Of a DNA stretch of 64,000 nt, positions 48,899 through 57,059 are shown one piece after another. How positions within the stretch are numbered: position 1 is the first letter of the stretch; every line of letters begins with the position of its first letter. A model generated the notes under the pieces. That model made no database searches and was not told the DNA's origin. It saw only the letters and a list, made by a program, of their open reading frames with translations. Origin of the DNA: Candidatus Leptofilum proximum (GTDB lineage: Bacteria; Chloroflexota; Anaerolineae; Promineifilales; Promineifilaceae); assembly GCA_016710325.1 (NCBI GenBank), contig JADJXK010000002.1, forward strand, positions 4,464,001 through 4,528,000. The letters run 5' to 3'. Made by a program: the position numbers and the translations under genes.

Positions 48899-50434
48899 AT
48901 GGCGCGACAACGCCACACAAAACGAGCTGAACGGCGGGCGGAGCGGTTGGCGCTGCCGCTGCTGCAGATGGAGTTTGGCACGGTGCGCAATGGGCAGCGG
49001 CCGTACGACTTCCTCGCCCCTGAGCAAATCGAGAAAATTCACGATGCCTCGCTGCATATTTTGGAAAACGTGGGGATGGATTTTCTGGACGACGAAGTGC
49101 TGTCGATCTGGGCCAATGCCGGGGCTAAAGTAGATTTTGCCGCCAGGCATGTTTGGATTGATCGCGGGCTGCTGCTGGAGGCAGTCGCCAGCGCCCCGCC
49201 CAGCTTTACCTGGCGCGCCCGCAATCCGGCGCATGACGTGCTGATTGGCGGCAACAGCATCGCTTTTGGGCCAAATGGGGGGATGGTGTACGCGCAGGAT
49301 CTGGTAAACGGCCGTCGCCCCGGCACCTTTGCTGATTACCAGAACTTCGTCAGATTGTCGCAGATGGCGCCGCAACTGCACTTTGCCGCCTGGGAACAGG
49401 TGTCGCCGCAGGACATTGCGGTGAACACGCGCCACCTGCACCGGCTGCTGGCTGGCTTTACCCTGGCAGACAAGGCGGTGATGGAGGCGGCACACGGCCG
49501 ACTCATCACCGCCGACTGCCTGAAGATGGCCGAAATTGTCTTTGGCTCGCTGGAGGGCGACCCGGTGATTGGCGACGTGATCAACGTCAACAGCCCGCTG
49601 CGTTTTGACGAGCGCATGCTGGGCGGGCTGCTCACCTACGCCCGCGCCGGGCAGGTGACCTTCATCACCCCGTTCATCCTGGCCGGGGCGATGAGCCCGG
49701 TGACGATGGCCGCAGCCCTGGCCCAGCAAAACGCCGAGGCGCTGGCGGGCATCGCCCTGACGCAGCTGGTGCGGCCCGGCGCGCCGGTCATTTACGGCGG
49801 CTTCACCACCAATGTGGATTTGAAGAGCGGCAGTCCGGCTTTTGGCACGCCGGAGGGGGCGTGGGCGCTGCTGGTGGGCGGTCAACTGGCTCGCTTCTAC
49901 AAGCTGCCGTATCGCGGCAGCGGCAGCCTGACCAATGCCCAATCCCCCGACGCCCAGGCCAGCTACGAGACGATGTGGAATTTGTGGCCCGCCGTGCTGG
50001 CCCACACCAATCTGCTGATGCACGCCGTCGGCTGGCTGGAGGGTGGCCTGACCGCCTCGTTTGAGAAGTTCATCATCGACCTGGAGAACCTGGCGATGTT
50101 CCGCCACTTTTTGGCGGGTTTTGCGGTGGACGAAGACAGCCTGGCATTGGACATGATTGCCGAAGTGGGCGCGGGCGGGCATCATTTTGGCACGGCGCAC
50201 ACCCAGGCGCAGTTTGCCTCGGCGTTTTACCAATCGTCGCTGGCGGACCGGCAGGGGTACGAGAATTGGGTGCAGAGTGGGGGGAAGGATACGGCCGTAC
50301 GCGCCCAGCACATCTGGCAGCAAATGCTCAAACAGTACGAACCACCGCCCCTCGACCCAGGTATTGCCGAAGCGCTGCGTGATTTTTTGGCCCGGCGGGA
50401 ACGGGAGCTGGTTGGGCAGAATTTGTACGACTGA
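48899..50434 (+). CDS. MttB-family methyltransferase without pyrrolysine codon
   Basis: A 511-residue protein of the trimethylamine methyltransferase (MttB) superfamily. After a basic start (RHTKRAERRAER) it has FLAPEQIEKIHDASLHILEN near 40-59, LITADCLKMAEIVFGSLEGD near 201-220, VTFITPFILAGAMSPVTMAA near 255-274, a GGFTTNVDLKSGSPAFGTPE segment, and LMHAVGWLEGGLTASFEKF near 373-391. No in-frame TAG occurs, so it is a non-Pyl member. Characterised non-Pyl relatives demethylate glycine betaine and similar amines onto a corrinoid protein. No corrinoid protein gene is adjacent. ATG 48899 has AAGGAGG directly upstream. Confidence 0.88.
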   Translation: MARQRHTKRAERRAERLALPLLQMEFGTVRNGQRPYDFLAPEQIEKIHDASLHILENVGMDFLDDEVLSIWANAGAKVDFAARHVWIDRGLLLEAVASAPPSFTWRARNPAHDVLIGGNSIAFGPNGGMVYAQDLVNGRRPGTFADYQNFVRLSQMAPQLHFAAWEQVSPQDIAVNTRHLHRLLAGFTLADKAVMEAAHGRLITADCLKMAEIVFGSLEGDPVIGDVINVNSPLRFDERMLGGLLTYARAGQVTFITPFILAGAMSPVTMAAALAQQNAEALAGIALTQLVRPGAPVIYGGFTTNVDLKSGSPAFGTPEGAWALLVGGQLARFYKLPYRGSGSLTNAQSPDAQASYETMWNLWPAVLAHTNLLMHAVGWLEGGLTASFEKFIIDLENLAMFRHFLAGFAVDEDSLALDMIAEVGAGGHHFGTAHTQAQFASAFYQSSLADRQGYENWVQSGGKDTAVRAQHIWQQMLKQYEPPPLDPGIAEALRDFLARRERELVGQNLYD

Positions 50435-50446
50435 GGGGGCTGCTGT

Positions 50447-50488
50447 CTTGAGGTGACAGGCACTTCGGCAAGTGCCTGTCACCTCAAG
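50447..50488. terminator. 19-bp perfect hairpin between convergent genes
   Basis: CTTGAGGTGACAGGCACTT (50447-50465) pairs perfectly with AAGTGCCTGTCACCTCAAG (50470-50488) around CGGC. It lies 13 nt after the MttB stop and 3 nt from the stop of the convergent radical SAM gene, so it can end both transcripts. No U-tract is present on either side. Confidence 0.75.
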
Positions 50489-50490
50489 CG

Positions 50491-52254
50491 TTACGATGCG
50501 GCGTTGAACTGTTCTAACGTTGTCTGGTCCCAGAGCAGCTCGTCAAACCAACGGCCACCTATCTTGCGCTCGATGGGAAAGGCCTGATTAGCCACCTCGG
50601 CGCGGAAAACATCCCGGTTACGCCGCAGAATTTCATCGCCGATGCGAGCCAACTCTCTCTGGCGTACCTGGGGATCGGGCAGGCAGTCGATTTCATGAAC
50701 AACATCGGTAAAAGCCAGAGCATCATCAATGCGCCGGCAAACGCTGTTGCTCACGCCCCGAGGGTAAATGCCATATTTGGTTTTTAGTTCGGCTAAACGC
50801 CGCACCGCCCAAAAGCCAACGTGCACCAGGTCGGCGCGGCTTAACCACTTTGTTTCATAGTTGGTGCGATTAATGACGGAAGCACGTGTCATGCCCAGGC
50901 GATGTTCTTCAACCGTGCGGTAAAACAGGCGATAGCCATGTGGCTCTGGCTGTTCAAAGAAAGTAGAGCCTGGATCAAGAAACGGGATCATGGGACAAAT
51001 GTAGGGATAGATGCGCTGCCCTTCGAACTTCTTGAGCAGCCGGTCACAGTAGTCAAGGGTAGCTTCAACCGACTTTTTATCCTGGTCCGGCATGCCCACG
51101 AAGTACCAGATGTCAATCTGGTAGATTCCATAGTCAAGCGCTTTGGCAATCCATTCCTCCATTTCGGCCGGAGTGTAAGCCCCTCGTCCGGCCCTTTTGG
51201 CCACTTTCAAATCGTGACTCTCCGGTGAAAGGGTGATGGAAGTCCGGGGATTGGCGGCTACCATTTTTCTCAGAACGTCATCGGGCGTCAGCTTAAACTG
51301 CTCGTAGCTGACCGATTTAAAGTTAGCCTCTGCTACCCGGTCCATGAAGAAATCAAACCGGCTGTTGGTCTCGCTGTAAGAGTTGACTGTGTAGAAATGG
51401 TACTTCTCTTTGCCGGGAATCAGCGCCATTGTTTGGAATTCATACTCTGTTTCCGCCAGCGGTTTGTGGATGGTGGACTTCATATTGTGGTCGAGCTGAT
51501 TAATGCGCAGGTAAGCATCGCGCGAGCCACCACACCAGCCGCAGTTGTAGGCGCAGCCTGCGTTCTGCGTGGCAATGACCTCTTGAATGGGCAGTGAAGC
51601 GCCACTACTTTGTTGGCTGGCAATTGAGGACCAGTCGATGCCGCAGGAGAGCGTGCTGGAAATGTGGGTATAGCCGTTATCAACAATCTCGCCTTGTCTG
51701 TTTTTCCAGAACAGGTTGGGGACTTTGGACAGCTGTTGCTCATTTTCCAGGCCGCCAAGCAGCTGGGTCATAGGTTGGTGTGTATCGTAGCCACGCATGA
51801 CCATGTCGACAAAGGGGTAACGAATCAGCTCGTGGGCAAAGTAGGTGGAGGAAATGCCGCCAAAAATAACCGGCGTCTGCGGGTGGACACGCTTAAACAG
51901 TTCAGCCACGGCCAGACTGCCTTGCACATGGACCATCCAGTGCAAATCAATTCCCAGCAGGCGAAGGTCAAGCGCCTTAAAGAGGGCGGTAACGTCAATG
52001 TTCGGATACTTCAGCAGCAATGAAGAGAGGTTGAGCAGTTCAATTTTGTTGCCATTTTCGGATAAAACGCGTTTTAGGGACTTAAAGCCTAGGGGGAAAT
52101 ATTCGTACAGGGGGGTAATGGGCACGTCGCCTGACGTGCTGAGATAAGGAAAATAAATATCGGTACGGTTGCGAAAATCAAATACCGCAGGGGCGTGCAT
52201 CAATAACATGTCTGCATGAACGGTGGGAAGCGTTGGATAGGGATTTGCGATCAT
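50491..52254 (-). CDS. B12-binding-domain radical SAM protein
   Basis: A 587-residue protein. The first ~190 residues look like a cobalamin-binding-type Rossmann domain (LLGIDLHWMVHVQGSLAVAE, then TPVIFGGISSTYFAHELI). A radical SAM core follows, with the cluster motif CAYNCGWCG near 237-245 (C-x3-C-x2-C) and GAYTPAEMEEWIAKALDYGIY later. The DxHxxG cobalamin motif is not exact, so B12 binding is uncertain. The C-terminal ~150 residues have no motif I recognise. The gene is free of ACGGCCGT over 1.76 kb and is AT-richer than flanking genes. Radical-based methylation or rearrangement is the likely chemistry. Confidence 0.82.
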   Translation of the reverse strand: MIANPYPTLPTVHADMLLMHAPAVFDFRNRTDIYFPYLSTSGDVPITPLYEYFPLGFKSLKRVLSENGNKIELLNLSSLLLKYPNIDVTALFKALDLRLLGIDLHWMVHVQGSLAVAELFKRVHPQTPVIFGGISSTYFAHELIRYPFVDMVMRGYDTHQPMTQLLGGLENEQQLSKVPNLFWKNRQGEIVDNGYTHISSTLSCGIDWSSIASQQSSGASLPIQEVIATQNAGCAYNCGWCGGSRDAYLRINQLDHNMKSTIHKPLAETEYEFQTMALIPGKEKYHFYTVNSYSETNSRFDFFMDRVAEANFKSVSYEQFKLTPDDVLRKMVAANPRTSITLSPESHDLKVAKRAGRGAYTPAEMEEWIAKALDYGIYQIDIWYFVGMPDQDKKSVEATLDYCDRLLKKFEGQRIYPYICPMIPFLDPGSTFFEQPEPHGYRLFYRTVEEHRLGMTRASVINRTNYETKWLSRADLVHVGFWAVRRLAELKTKYGIYPRGVSNSVCRRIDDALAFTDVVHEIDCLPDPQVRQRELARIGDEILRRNRDVFRAEVANQAFPIERKIGGRWFDELLWDQTTLEQFNAAS

Positions 52255-52451
52255 GGACTTACACTCACTTATTGATATGGATGTGGAAACGGTTATTAAA
52301 TTGAGCCAGCTGACCTTAGCAAGAAGTCCTGCTGCAAGAAAGTGCCAGATAGCACATTTGTCATGTGACTAATCTCATTAGAAAATAGAGAGAATTGACA
52401 CATTTTTGGCTCAGCCTGAAGGGGTTGGGTAAGTTCCCTGAGAGTAAGGTG
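52255..52451. promoter_or_regulatory. Divergent gap between radical SAM and creatininase genes
   Basis: This 197-bp AT-rich gap precedes two divergent genes. I see TTGACA at 52395 but no matching -10, and no riboswitch that can be named. The sequence just before ATG 52452 contains TAAGG as a possible ribosome site. Confidence 0.35.
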
Positions 52452-53597
52452 ATGACCCAATTTTTTGTTTACGACGAACTGACCTGGCCGGAAACGGCCG
52501 TACTTCCCCGCACCACCCCGCTCATCATTCCGCTGGGGACGGGATACGATTTGGCGCGATTGGCCGACTGTTTGGGCCAGCCGGAGCGGGTGGGGCTGCT
52601 GCCCACCGTTCCGTTTGGCTGGCGGGGCAGTGGGCTGGCGGTGGCGGAGGGGTTGTTAACGGCCGTTTTACAAAATCTGCTCAACAGCCTGCGCGAAGAT
52701 GGCTTCAGCCGCGCCTTTGCCCTGGTTCCGCAAGACATGAGCCTGGGGCTCAACGAACAGGCGATTGTGCTGCCGAATCCAAGCCAGATTGAATCTGCAC
52801 CTTTGCTGCCACCTGCCAGCGACGTGGGCAAGGTGGTGATCATTCCCATCGGGCATACGGAGCAGCACGGTTACCATCTGCCACTGTCCACCGATAATTT
52901 GATTATTGAGGCGATTGGGAACGGGGTGGAAACGGCCGCTCCCAACCTCGCCGTCACGTTACCCACTTTTCCCTACGGCGTGAGCACCCACCGGCAGGCG
53001 TTTGCCGGGACGCTCAACGTGCAGGGGCGCGCCTTCGAGGATTTCTGGCTGGCCGTGGTGGACGGGCTGGTGGGGCGGGGCTTTGACCGCTTTTATTTGA
53101 TGAGCGGGCACGGCGGCAACTGCTCCTTTTTGGTCAACGTGGTGAAATATGCCGGGGAGCGCCACCGCCGCATCTTTTGTGCCACCGCCTGGCTGCACAC
53201 CTCCGGCCACATCGCCGCGCCGGTGGTGCAGGCGACGCGGCTCTCAGCGCGGGGCGGCATGGGGCACGCGGGCGAGCTGGAAACGGCGATGATTTTGCAC
53301 CTGCGCCCTGACCTGGTGCAGCAGGAAAAAGCGGTGGACGAGATTGATTTCATCAGCACGCCGAGTTACTACATGGATTGGGTGGAAGGCGGTGAACTCA
53401 TCGCCAACCCGCCCTGGGACGACGACACGGCGACGGGGGCGTATGGGGCGGGCAGTGTGGCGACGGTGGAAAACGGCCGTCGCTGGCTGGAAGTGGGCAT
53501 TGCCGAAAAAGTGGCCCACGTGCACGAGATTCATGAGCAGCATACCCGCCGCGAAGCCCGGCGCGAGGCGGGGTTTGGTTTGTGGGGGAAGCAGTAA
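52452..53597 (+). CDS. Creatininase-family amidohydrolase with degenerate N-terminal duplicate
   Basis: A 381-residue protein. The active creatininase/MftE-like domain is C-terminal: VVIIPIGHTEQHGYHLPLSTDN near 132-153 supplies metal ligands, LPTFPYGVSTHRQAFAGTL follows, and FYLMSGHGGNCSFL and GHAGELETAM near 276 complete the site. The first ~115 residues look like a decayed copy of the same fold (PLIIPLGTGYDLA, LLPTVPFGWRGSG, FALVPQDMS) without metal ligands. The family hydrolyses cyclic or linear amides such as creatinine. An upstream in-frame start at 52395 is possible but has no ribosome site. Confidence 0.85.
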   Translation: MTQFFVYDELTWPETAVLPRTTPLIIPLGTGYDLARLADCLGQPERVGLLPTVPFGWRGSGLAVAEGLLTAVLQNLLNSLREDGFSRAFALVPQDMSLGLNEQAIVLPNPSQIESAPLLPPASDVGKVVIIPIGHTEQHGYHLPLSTDNLIIEAIGNGVETAAPNLAVTLPTFPYGVSTHRQAFAGTLNVQGRAFEDFWLAVVDGLVGRGFDRFYLMSGHGGNCSFLVNVVKYAGERHRRIFCATAWLHTSGHIAAPVVQATRLSARGGMGHAGELETAMILHLRPDLVQQEKAVDEIDFISTPSYYMDWVEGGELIANPPWDDDTATGAYGAGSVATVENGRRWLEVGIAEKVAHVHEIHEQHTRREARREAGFGLWGKQ

Positions 53598-53630
53598 AAT
53601 GTAATTCGCTTTGGCTGTTTACTCTAATTT

Positions 53631-54311
53631 TCAATCGCCGATGAAATCAACAAAAGGTACACTTCCTTGTTCTGCAAGGCCCTCACTAACCATGTCATCA
53701 AACCAAGCGTGTAACGCTTTTTTCATTTCCGGAAGAGGCGCTTTCCAAACTGGCCTCATGTGCTTTACCCAAAGCTCAACTTCTCTCTTTGTGTACACCT
53801 TGTTTGTGCAAAGAACCCTTGCAACTTTAATGATTCCGTCCGCGGTTTCCTCATCGATCACCTTACTTGGATGTGACCAATGAGCCTTCGCCTTCCCCAA
53901 GCAATCAGAATAAATACCAATCTGCTTAAGTTCGTCTAGAAGTGTTGTATGGTCTGAGCCTTCCTCGAAAAGGGCGCGAAAGTCTTCCAACTTTCGATTG
54001 CCTGATAACACCATAGAAGGAAATAACCATAAAGCATTCTTTTTTGTATGAGAACGGTAAGCTTTCCAAGCCGCTTTAACGTCTTTGCCATCACGAGCTA
54101 TAGCTAGCTCACGCAAGATAGAGGTCTTGCCAGCTTCTTCAATAGCTAATATCGCTAGTGAAATAGCTGTTGGATATCGACCCAAATTAAACAAAGTTTC
54201 GGCGTCTTCAAGCAATCTTGTGGCATTCGAAGCGGCAGCATTCATTCCCTCTGCAATTTGCTCAACTTTCAGAGAGTTTTTCCACTGAACTAGCGCACTA
54301 TTTTTTGCCAT
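53631..54311 (-). CDS. abiV: AbiV-family abortive-infection-like protein
   Basis: A 226-residue helical protein matching the AbiV pattern: ATRLLEDAETLFNLGRYPTA then ISLAILAIEEAGKTSILREL near 50-69, followed by a basic, helical C-terminal half. In Lactococcus, AbiV blocks phage multiplication by interfering with phage-directed translation; that function is inferred here only by family. It stands alone between the creatininase and a GNAT gene, is clearly AT-richer (about 45% GC by eye) and contains no ACGGCCGT, all consistent with recent acquisition. Confidence 0.82.
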   Translation of the reverse strand: MAKNSALVQWKNSLKVEQIAEGMNAAASNATRLLEDAETLFNLGRYPTAISLAILAIEEAGKTSILRELAIARDGKDVKAAWKAYRSHTKKNALWLFPSMVLSGNRKLEDFRALFEEGSDHTTLLDELKQIGIYSDCLGKAKAHWSHPSKVIDEETADGIIKVARVLCTNKVYTKREVELWVKHMRPVWKAPLPEMKKALHAWFDDMVSEGLAEQGSVPFVDFIGD

Positions 54312-54456
54312 ACGATCTCCTCAACGATTTTTGTAAACCTAGGTCTACAAGCACAAAAAGCTTGTGAAAAATTGAAGCAAATTTAAAGTTACTTTGGTAC
54401 GGTTTTGGGGCGGTGGGTTTGTCCCTCACTCTGAAAATGTTGGCGGGATACGGCTG

Positions 54457-54924
54457 TTACCCCTCCAACCTACATTCATACAACCCCAACGGCCCATCTT
54501 GATGCACGACCGTTTTGAGGAACGTCCAACCCAGGCTTTCTAAAATGCCCGCAGCGGCCACCGTGGTGGCGTAAACCGCCTCGTACCCTTGCGCCCGCGC
54601 CCGCTCCATCCCAGCCCGAACCAATTCCGTACCCACACCACGCCCACGATGTGAGGTGATGACAAACAGTCCGCCCAACTCCGGTTGGCATCCTGGCAAC
54701 GTTTCGTCGCCTTGTTCGCGCAAGACAATCGTGCCCACAAGTTCCTCAGCCGCCAAGGCAACCAGGCGGGAAGGGAGGCTATCTTTGGCAATGTCGGCCA
54801 GAAAATCTTGCTCCATCTCGACTTGCGACCAGTCGGCAAAATAATCTGGCCACTGATTGCGGAACCAAATGGCCAGGGTGGGGATTGTGTCTAGATGATC
54901 TGCCAGGAAGCCAATCGTTATCAT
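54457..54924 (-). CDS. GNAT-family N-acetyltransferase
   Basis: A 155-residue GNAT protein. The acetyl-CoA loop is in LGGLFVITSHRGRGVGTELVRAGMERARAQG near 84-114, where R-G-R-G-V-G is the pyrophosphate-binding signature. AVYATTVAAAGILESLGWTFLKT follows. Substrate not predictable. It lies upstream of, and codirectional with, the AbiV gene, 145 nt apart, with no sign of coupling. Confidence 0.85.
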   Translation of the reverse strand: MITIGFLADHLDTIPTLAIWFRNQWPDYFADWSQVEMEQDFLADIAKDSLPSRLVALAAEELVGTIVLREQGDETLPGCQPELGGLFVITSHRGRGVGTELVRAGMERARAQGYEAVYATTVAAAGILESLGWTFLKTVVHQDGPLGLYECRLEG

Positions 54925-54967
54925 GGGTTGCCTACGCTTTGGGATGAGTTGGGAGGAGAAACGGCCG

Positions 54968-55261
54968 TTACTGTGTCACAAACTCCAGCTTTTCTACCTC
55001 ATCTATGTTAAGGTGCTGGCGCAGCTGCCAGAGGTCGTAGTTGTTTTGCATTGCCAGCCAGCTTTCTGGGGTTCGCCCCAGCGTTTTGGACAGCCGCAGC
55101 GCCATTTCTGGCGTAACGCTGCTGGTGCCTTTGAGCAGGCGGGTAAAGGTAGAGGGCGACACCTTCAACTTGGCCGCCACTGTCCGCGCACTGACATTTA
55201 GCTCATCTAAGTAAACTTCTTGAATAAATTCTCCGGGATGTGGTGGATCGTACATATTCAT
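54968..55261 (-). CDS. higA: HigA-family antitoxin (XRE HTH)
   Basis: A 97-residue protein starting with the HigA signature PPHPGEFIQEVYLDELNVS and an HTH (RTVAAKLKVSPSTFTRLLKGTSSVTPEMALRLSKTLG in register). It ends with AMQNNYDLWQLRQHLN. It binds and neutralises the HigB toxin and represses the pair. The start overlaps the toxin stop by one base (TGATG), giving coupled translation. Confidence 0.93.
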   Translation of the reverse strand: MNMYDPPHPGEFIQEVYLDELNVSARTVAAKLKVSPSTFTRLLKGTSSVTPEMALRLSKTLGRTPESWLAMQNNYDLWQLRQHLNIDEVEKLEFVTQ

Positions 55262-55539
55262 CAGTGATAGTCCTCATAATTGACAATGTACGCATTTCCA
55301 TCAATAAACTCGAAGGTAATGCGCCAGTTTTTGCTTACGTCAACGGCCCAAATGCCCTGTTTGTCTCCTTTCAGCGGGTGCAGTCGAAAGCCGGGCAAAT
55401 CCATGTCTTCAAGCGTTGCGGCAGTGTCTAGCGCCGTGAGTCGAATTCGGAGTTTTTGGCGGTGGGCGGGATTGACTCCTGCCACATTGCCTGTCTCGAA
55501 GAATCGTTTCAGGCCCTTGTGCTTGAATGACTTGATCAT
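55261..55539 (-). CDS. higB: HigB-family RelE-like mRNA interferase toxin
   Basis: A 92-residue RelE-superfamily toxin: IKSFKHKGLKRFFETG at the start, RLTALDTAATLEDMDLPGF in the middle, then LHPLKGDKQGIWAVDVSKNW with RITFEF and VNYEDYH at the end. It would cleave mRNA at the ribosome when HigA is lost. Toxin-first order is the normal higBA arrangement. It maps close to AbiV but is not in the same operon. Confidence 0.93.
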   Translation of the reverse strand: MIKSFKHKGLKRFFETGNVAGVNPAHRQKLRIRLTALDTAATLEDMDLPGFRLHPLKGDKQGIWAVDVSKNWRITFEFIDGNAYIVNYEDYH

Positions 55540-55655
55540 GATGGAATTATACAGAATGTTGCGTGTTGCGCAACGGGGAATTTGTGTTGGGGGTACGGCC
55601 GTCCTCTCCTCTCCTACATCAAGTGCGATTTTGAAATCCGGGCAGCACCATTCCT

Positions 55656-56765
55656 TCAGCGGTTGGCCAATACCCAGGCGGTAAATGCTTCCACACCATC
55701 AATCACCGCTTCACTGCGGATGGAATGGAACAGGTCAAAGTTGTGGTGCGCCCCGGGCAGCTCGGCATAGAGCACCGGGTTCTGCGATTCCCGCTGCACC
55801 TTATCCACAAAAGCGCGCGCGTCTTCAACGGGCACAACCGTATCCAGATCGCCGTGCAAGACAAAGAGGGGCGGCGCATCCGGCGGAAACGCGGGTAACG
55901 GCCAGCCATAATACCCATAAAAGGCAATGGCGGCAGCCACCGAAGTGTCCGCACTTTCAAAGCCGGGCTGGAATTGGGGATCGTTGGCGGTACAGGCCGC
56001 GGCAAGCGCCATCTGCCCGCCAGCGGATCCCCCGGCGACAAAGATGGCATCCACGTCAGCGCCATACGCCTCCGCCTCTTCCCGCACCCAACGAATGACT
56101 TTCTTGGCATCGATCAGGGTATTGGGGTAGGCGGTTGCTCGTCCCAGGCGGTAATTGGCGCTGATACACAGCCAGCCCTGGCTGGCCAGGGCATAAAGCA
56201 GCGGGAGCGCCTGGCTGTTCTTCGCGCCACTGGTAAATCCCCCGGCATGGAAGTGGATGAAAACCGGGCAGTTGTCGGGTTGGGCGCGGTGTCGATAAAC
56301 GTCCAACAAGTTGTATCGCCCGGCGTCACCGTAGCGCAGGTTGCCGATGCGCTCGACATCCCCGCGACGCCGGAAGAACGGCCCCAACAGTGCCACCGGT
56401 TGGAATACCGGGATCGTTCCACCGCGGTGTTCGCGCCATCCTGGCCCGATCCCCTGGTCTAAAGTTTGGGCAATCACCGGCGCGGTGCGGGCGGCGCGGT
56501 GGATGACGACGATAAGTCCGATACCTGTCAGGAGGGTCAGGGCAGAGGCGATCTGGCCAACGGCCGTTTCCAAATCCTGTAGTGGGTCCAGCCCGCTATT
56601 GGCCACCAGGAAAAGCAGGACAAAACCGGGCAGCTCGTTGATGTTGTTGCCAAAGTACAGGCTGATGAAACCCAAGACTCCGCCGCGCAGTCGGGTTAAA
56701 GCGCACACCGTCCCGATGAAAAAGATGACAGCCGCAATCAGATAACCATAGGGTTGTTGTTCCAT
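55656..56765 (-). CDS. Membrane-anchored alpha/beta hydrolase (acetyl esterase/BD-FAE type)
   Basis: A 369-residue protein. Residues ~1-95 carry about three hydrophobic helices (GYLIAAVIFFIGTVCAL, LPGFVLLFLVANSGL, LTLLTGIGLIVVIH). The rest is an HSL/BD-FAE-like esterase: oxyanion loop HFHAGGFTSGAK near 170-181, nucleophile IFVAGGSAGGQMALAA near 240-255, LHGDLDTVVPVEDARAF near 307-323 (Asp) and GAHHNFDLFHSI near 343-354 (His). The fusion of membrane helices to this esterase is uncommon. The active site could lie on either side of the membrane. Confidence 0.83.
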   Translation of the reverse strand: MEQQPYGYLIAAVIFFIGTVCALTRLRGGVLGFISLYFGNNINELPGFVLLFLVANSGLDPLQDLETAVGQIASALTLLTGIGLIVVIHRAARTAPVIAQTLDQGIGPGWREHRGGTIPVFQPVALLGPFFRRRGDVERIGNLRYGDAGRYNLLDVYRHRAQPDNCPVFIHFHAGGFTSGAKNSQALPLLYALASQGWLCISANYRLGRATAYPNTLIDAKKVIRWVREEAEAYGADVDAIFVAGGSAGGQMALAAACTANDPQFQPGFESADTSVAAAIAFYGYYGWPLPAFPPDAPPLFVLHGDLDTVVPVEDARAFVDKVQRESQNPVLYAELPGAHHNFDLFHSIRSEAVIDGVEAFTAWVLANR

Positions 56766-57059
56766 AATATTTCACCTTTTCTCTTCTCGTACTTTTGGCG
56801 GGGTCACTTTGTTTTGCTTTGCTATTGCCGCAGCCAAGACATGAAGCGGGGTTAACCGGCACATCCAGACAGCAAACTCGCCTGCCGAGGCAGCCTGCTC
56901 CGAGCTTTGCCCAAGAAAAGAACAGAATGTTCCAACTTTTATTATAGGGAGGGGATTCAGCGAGGAAATGGGGGATATCCCTAAGGTTAGTCAGGGATTG
57001 AAAGCAGGTGTTATTAAAGCGATAGTGGGTAACGGCCGTTACCCACTACCCAAAATAAC
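56766..57059. other. Gap between the esterase and peptidase E genes
   Basis: About 290 bp without a gene. It contains one ACGGCCGT flanked by GGGTAACGG / CCGTTACCC, giving a perfect 18-bp palindrome at about 57027-57044. No promoter or repeat of the word type is evident. Confidence 0.5.

Noticed and set aside
48899..50434. Possible pyrrolysine-containing MttB
   Set aside because: The frame is continuous with no in-frame TAG, so it is a non-Pyl member.
48830..50482. 550-residue minus-strand frame opposite the MttB-family gene
   Set aside because: It covers repeat DNA and antisense of a conserved protein and is rich in Arg/Gln/His, as expected for a shadow.
52255..52451. Riboswitch upstream of creatininase
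   Set aside because: A CCTGAGAG segment recalls a few aptamer cores, but no consistent secondary structure or conserved core could be traced.
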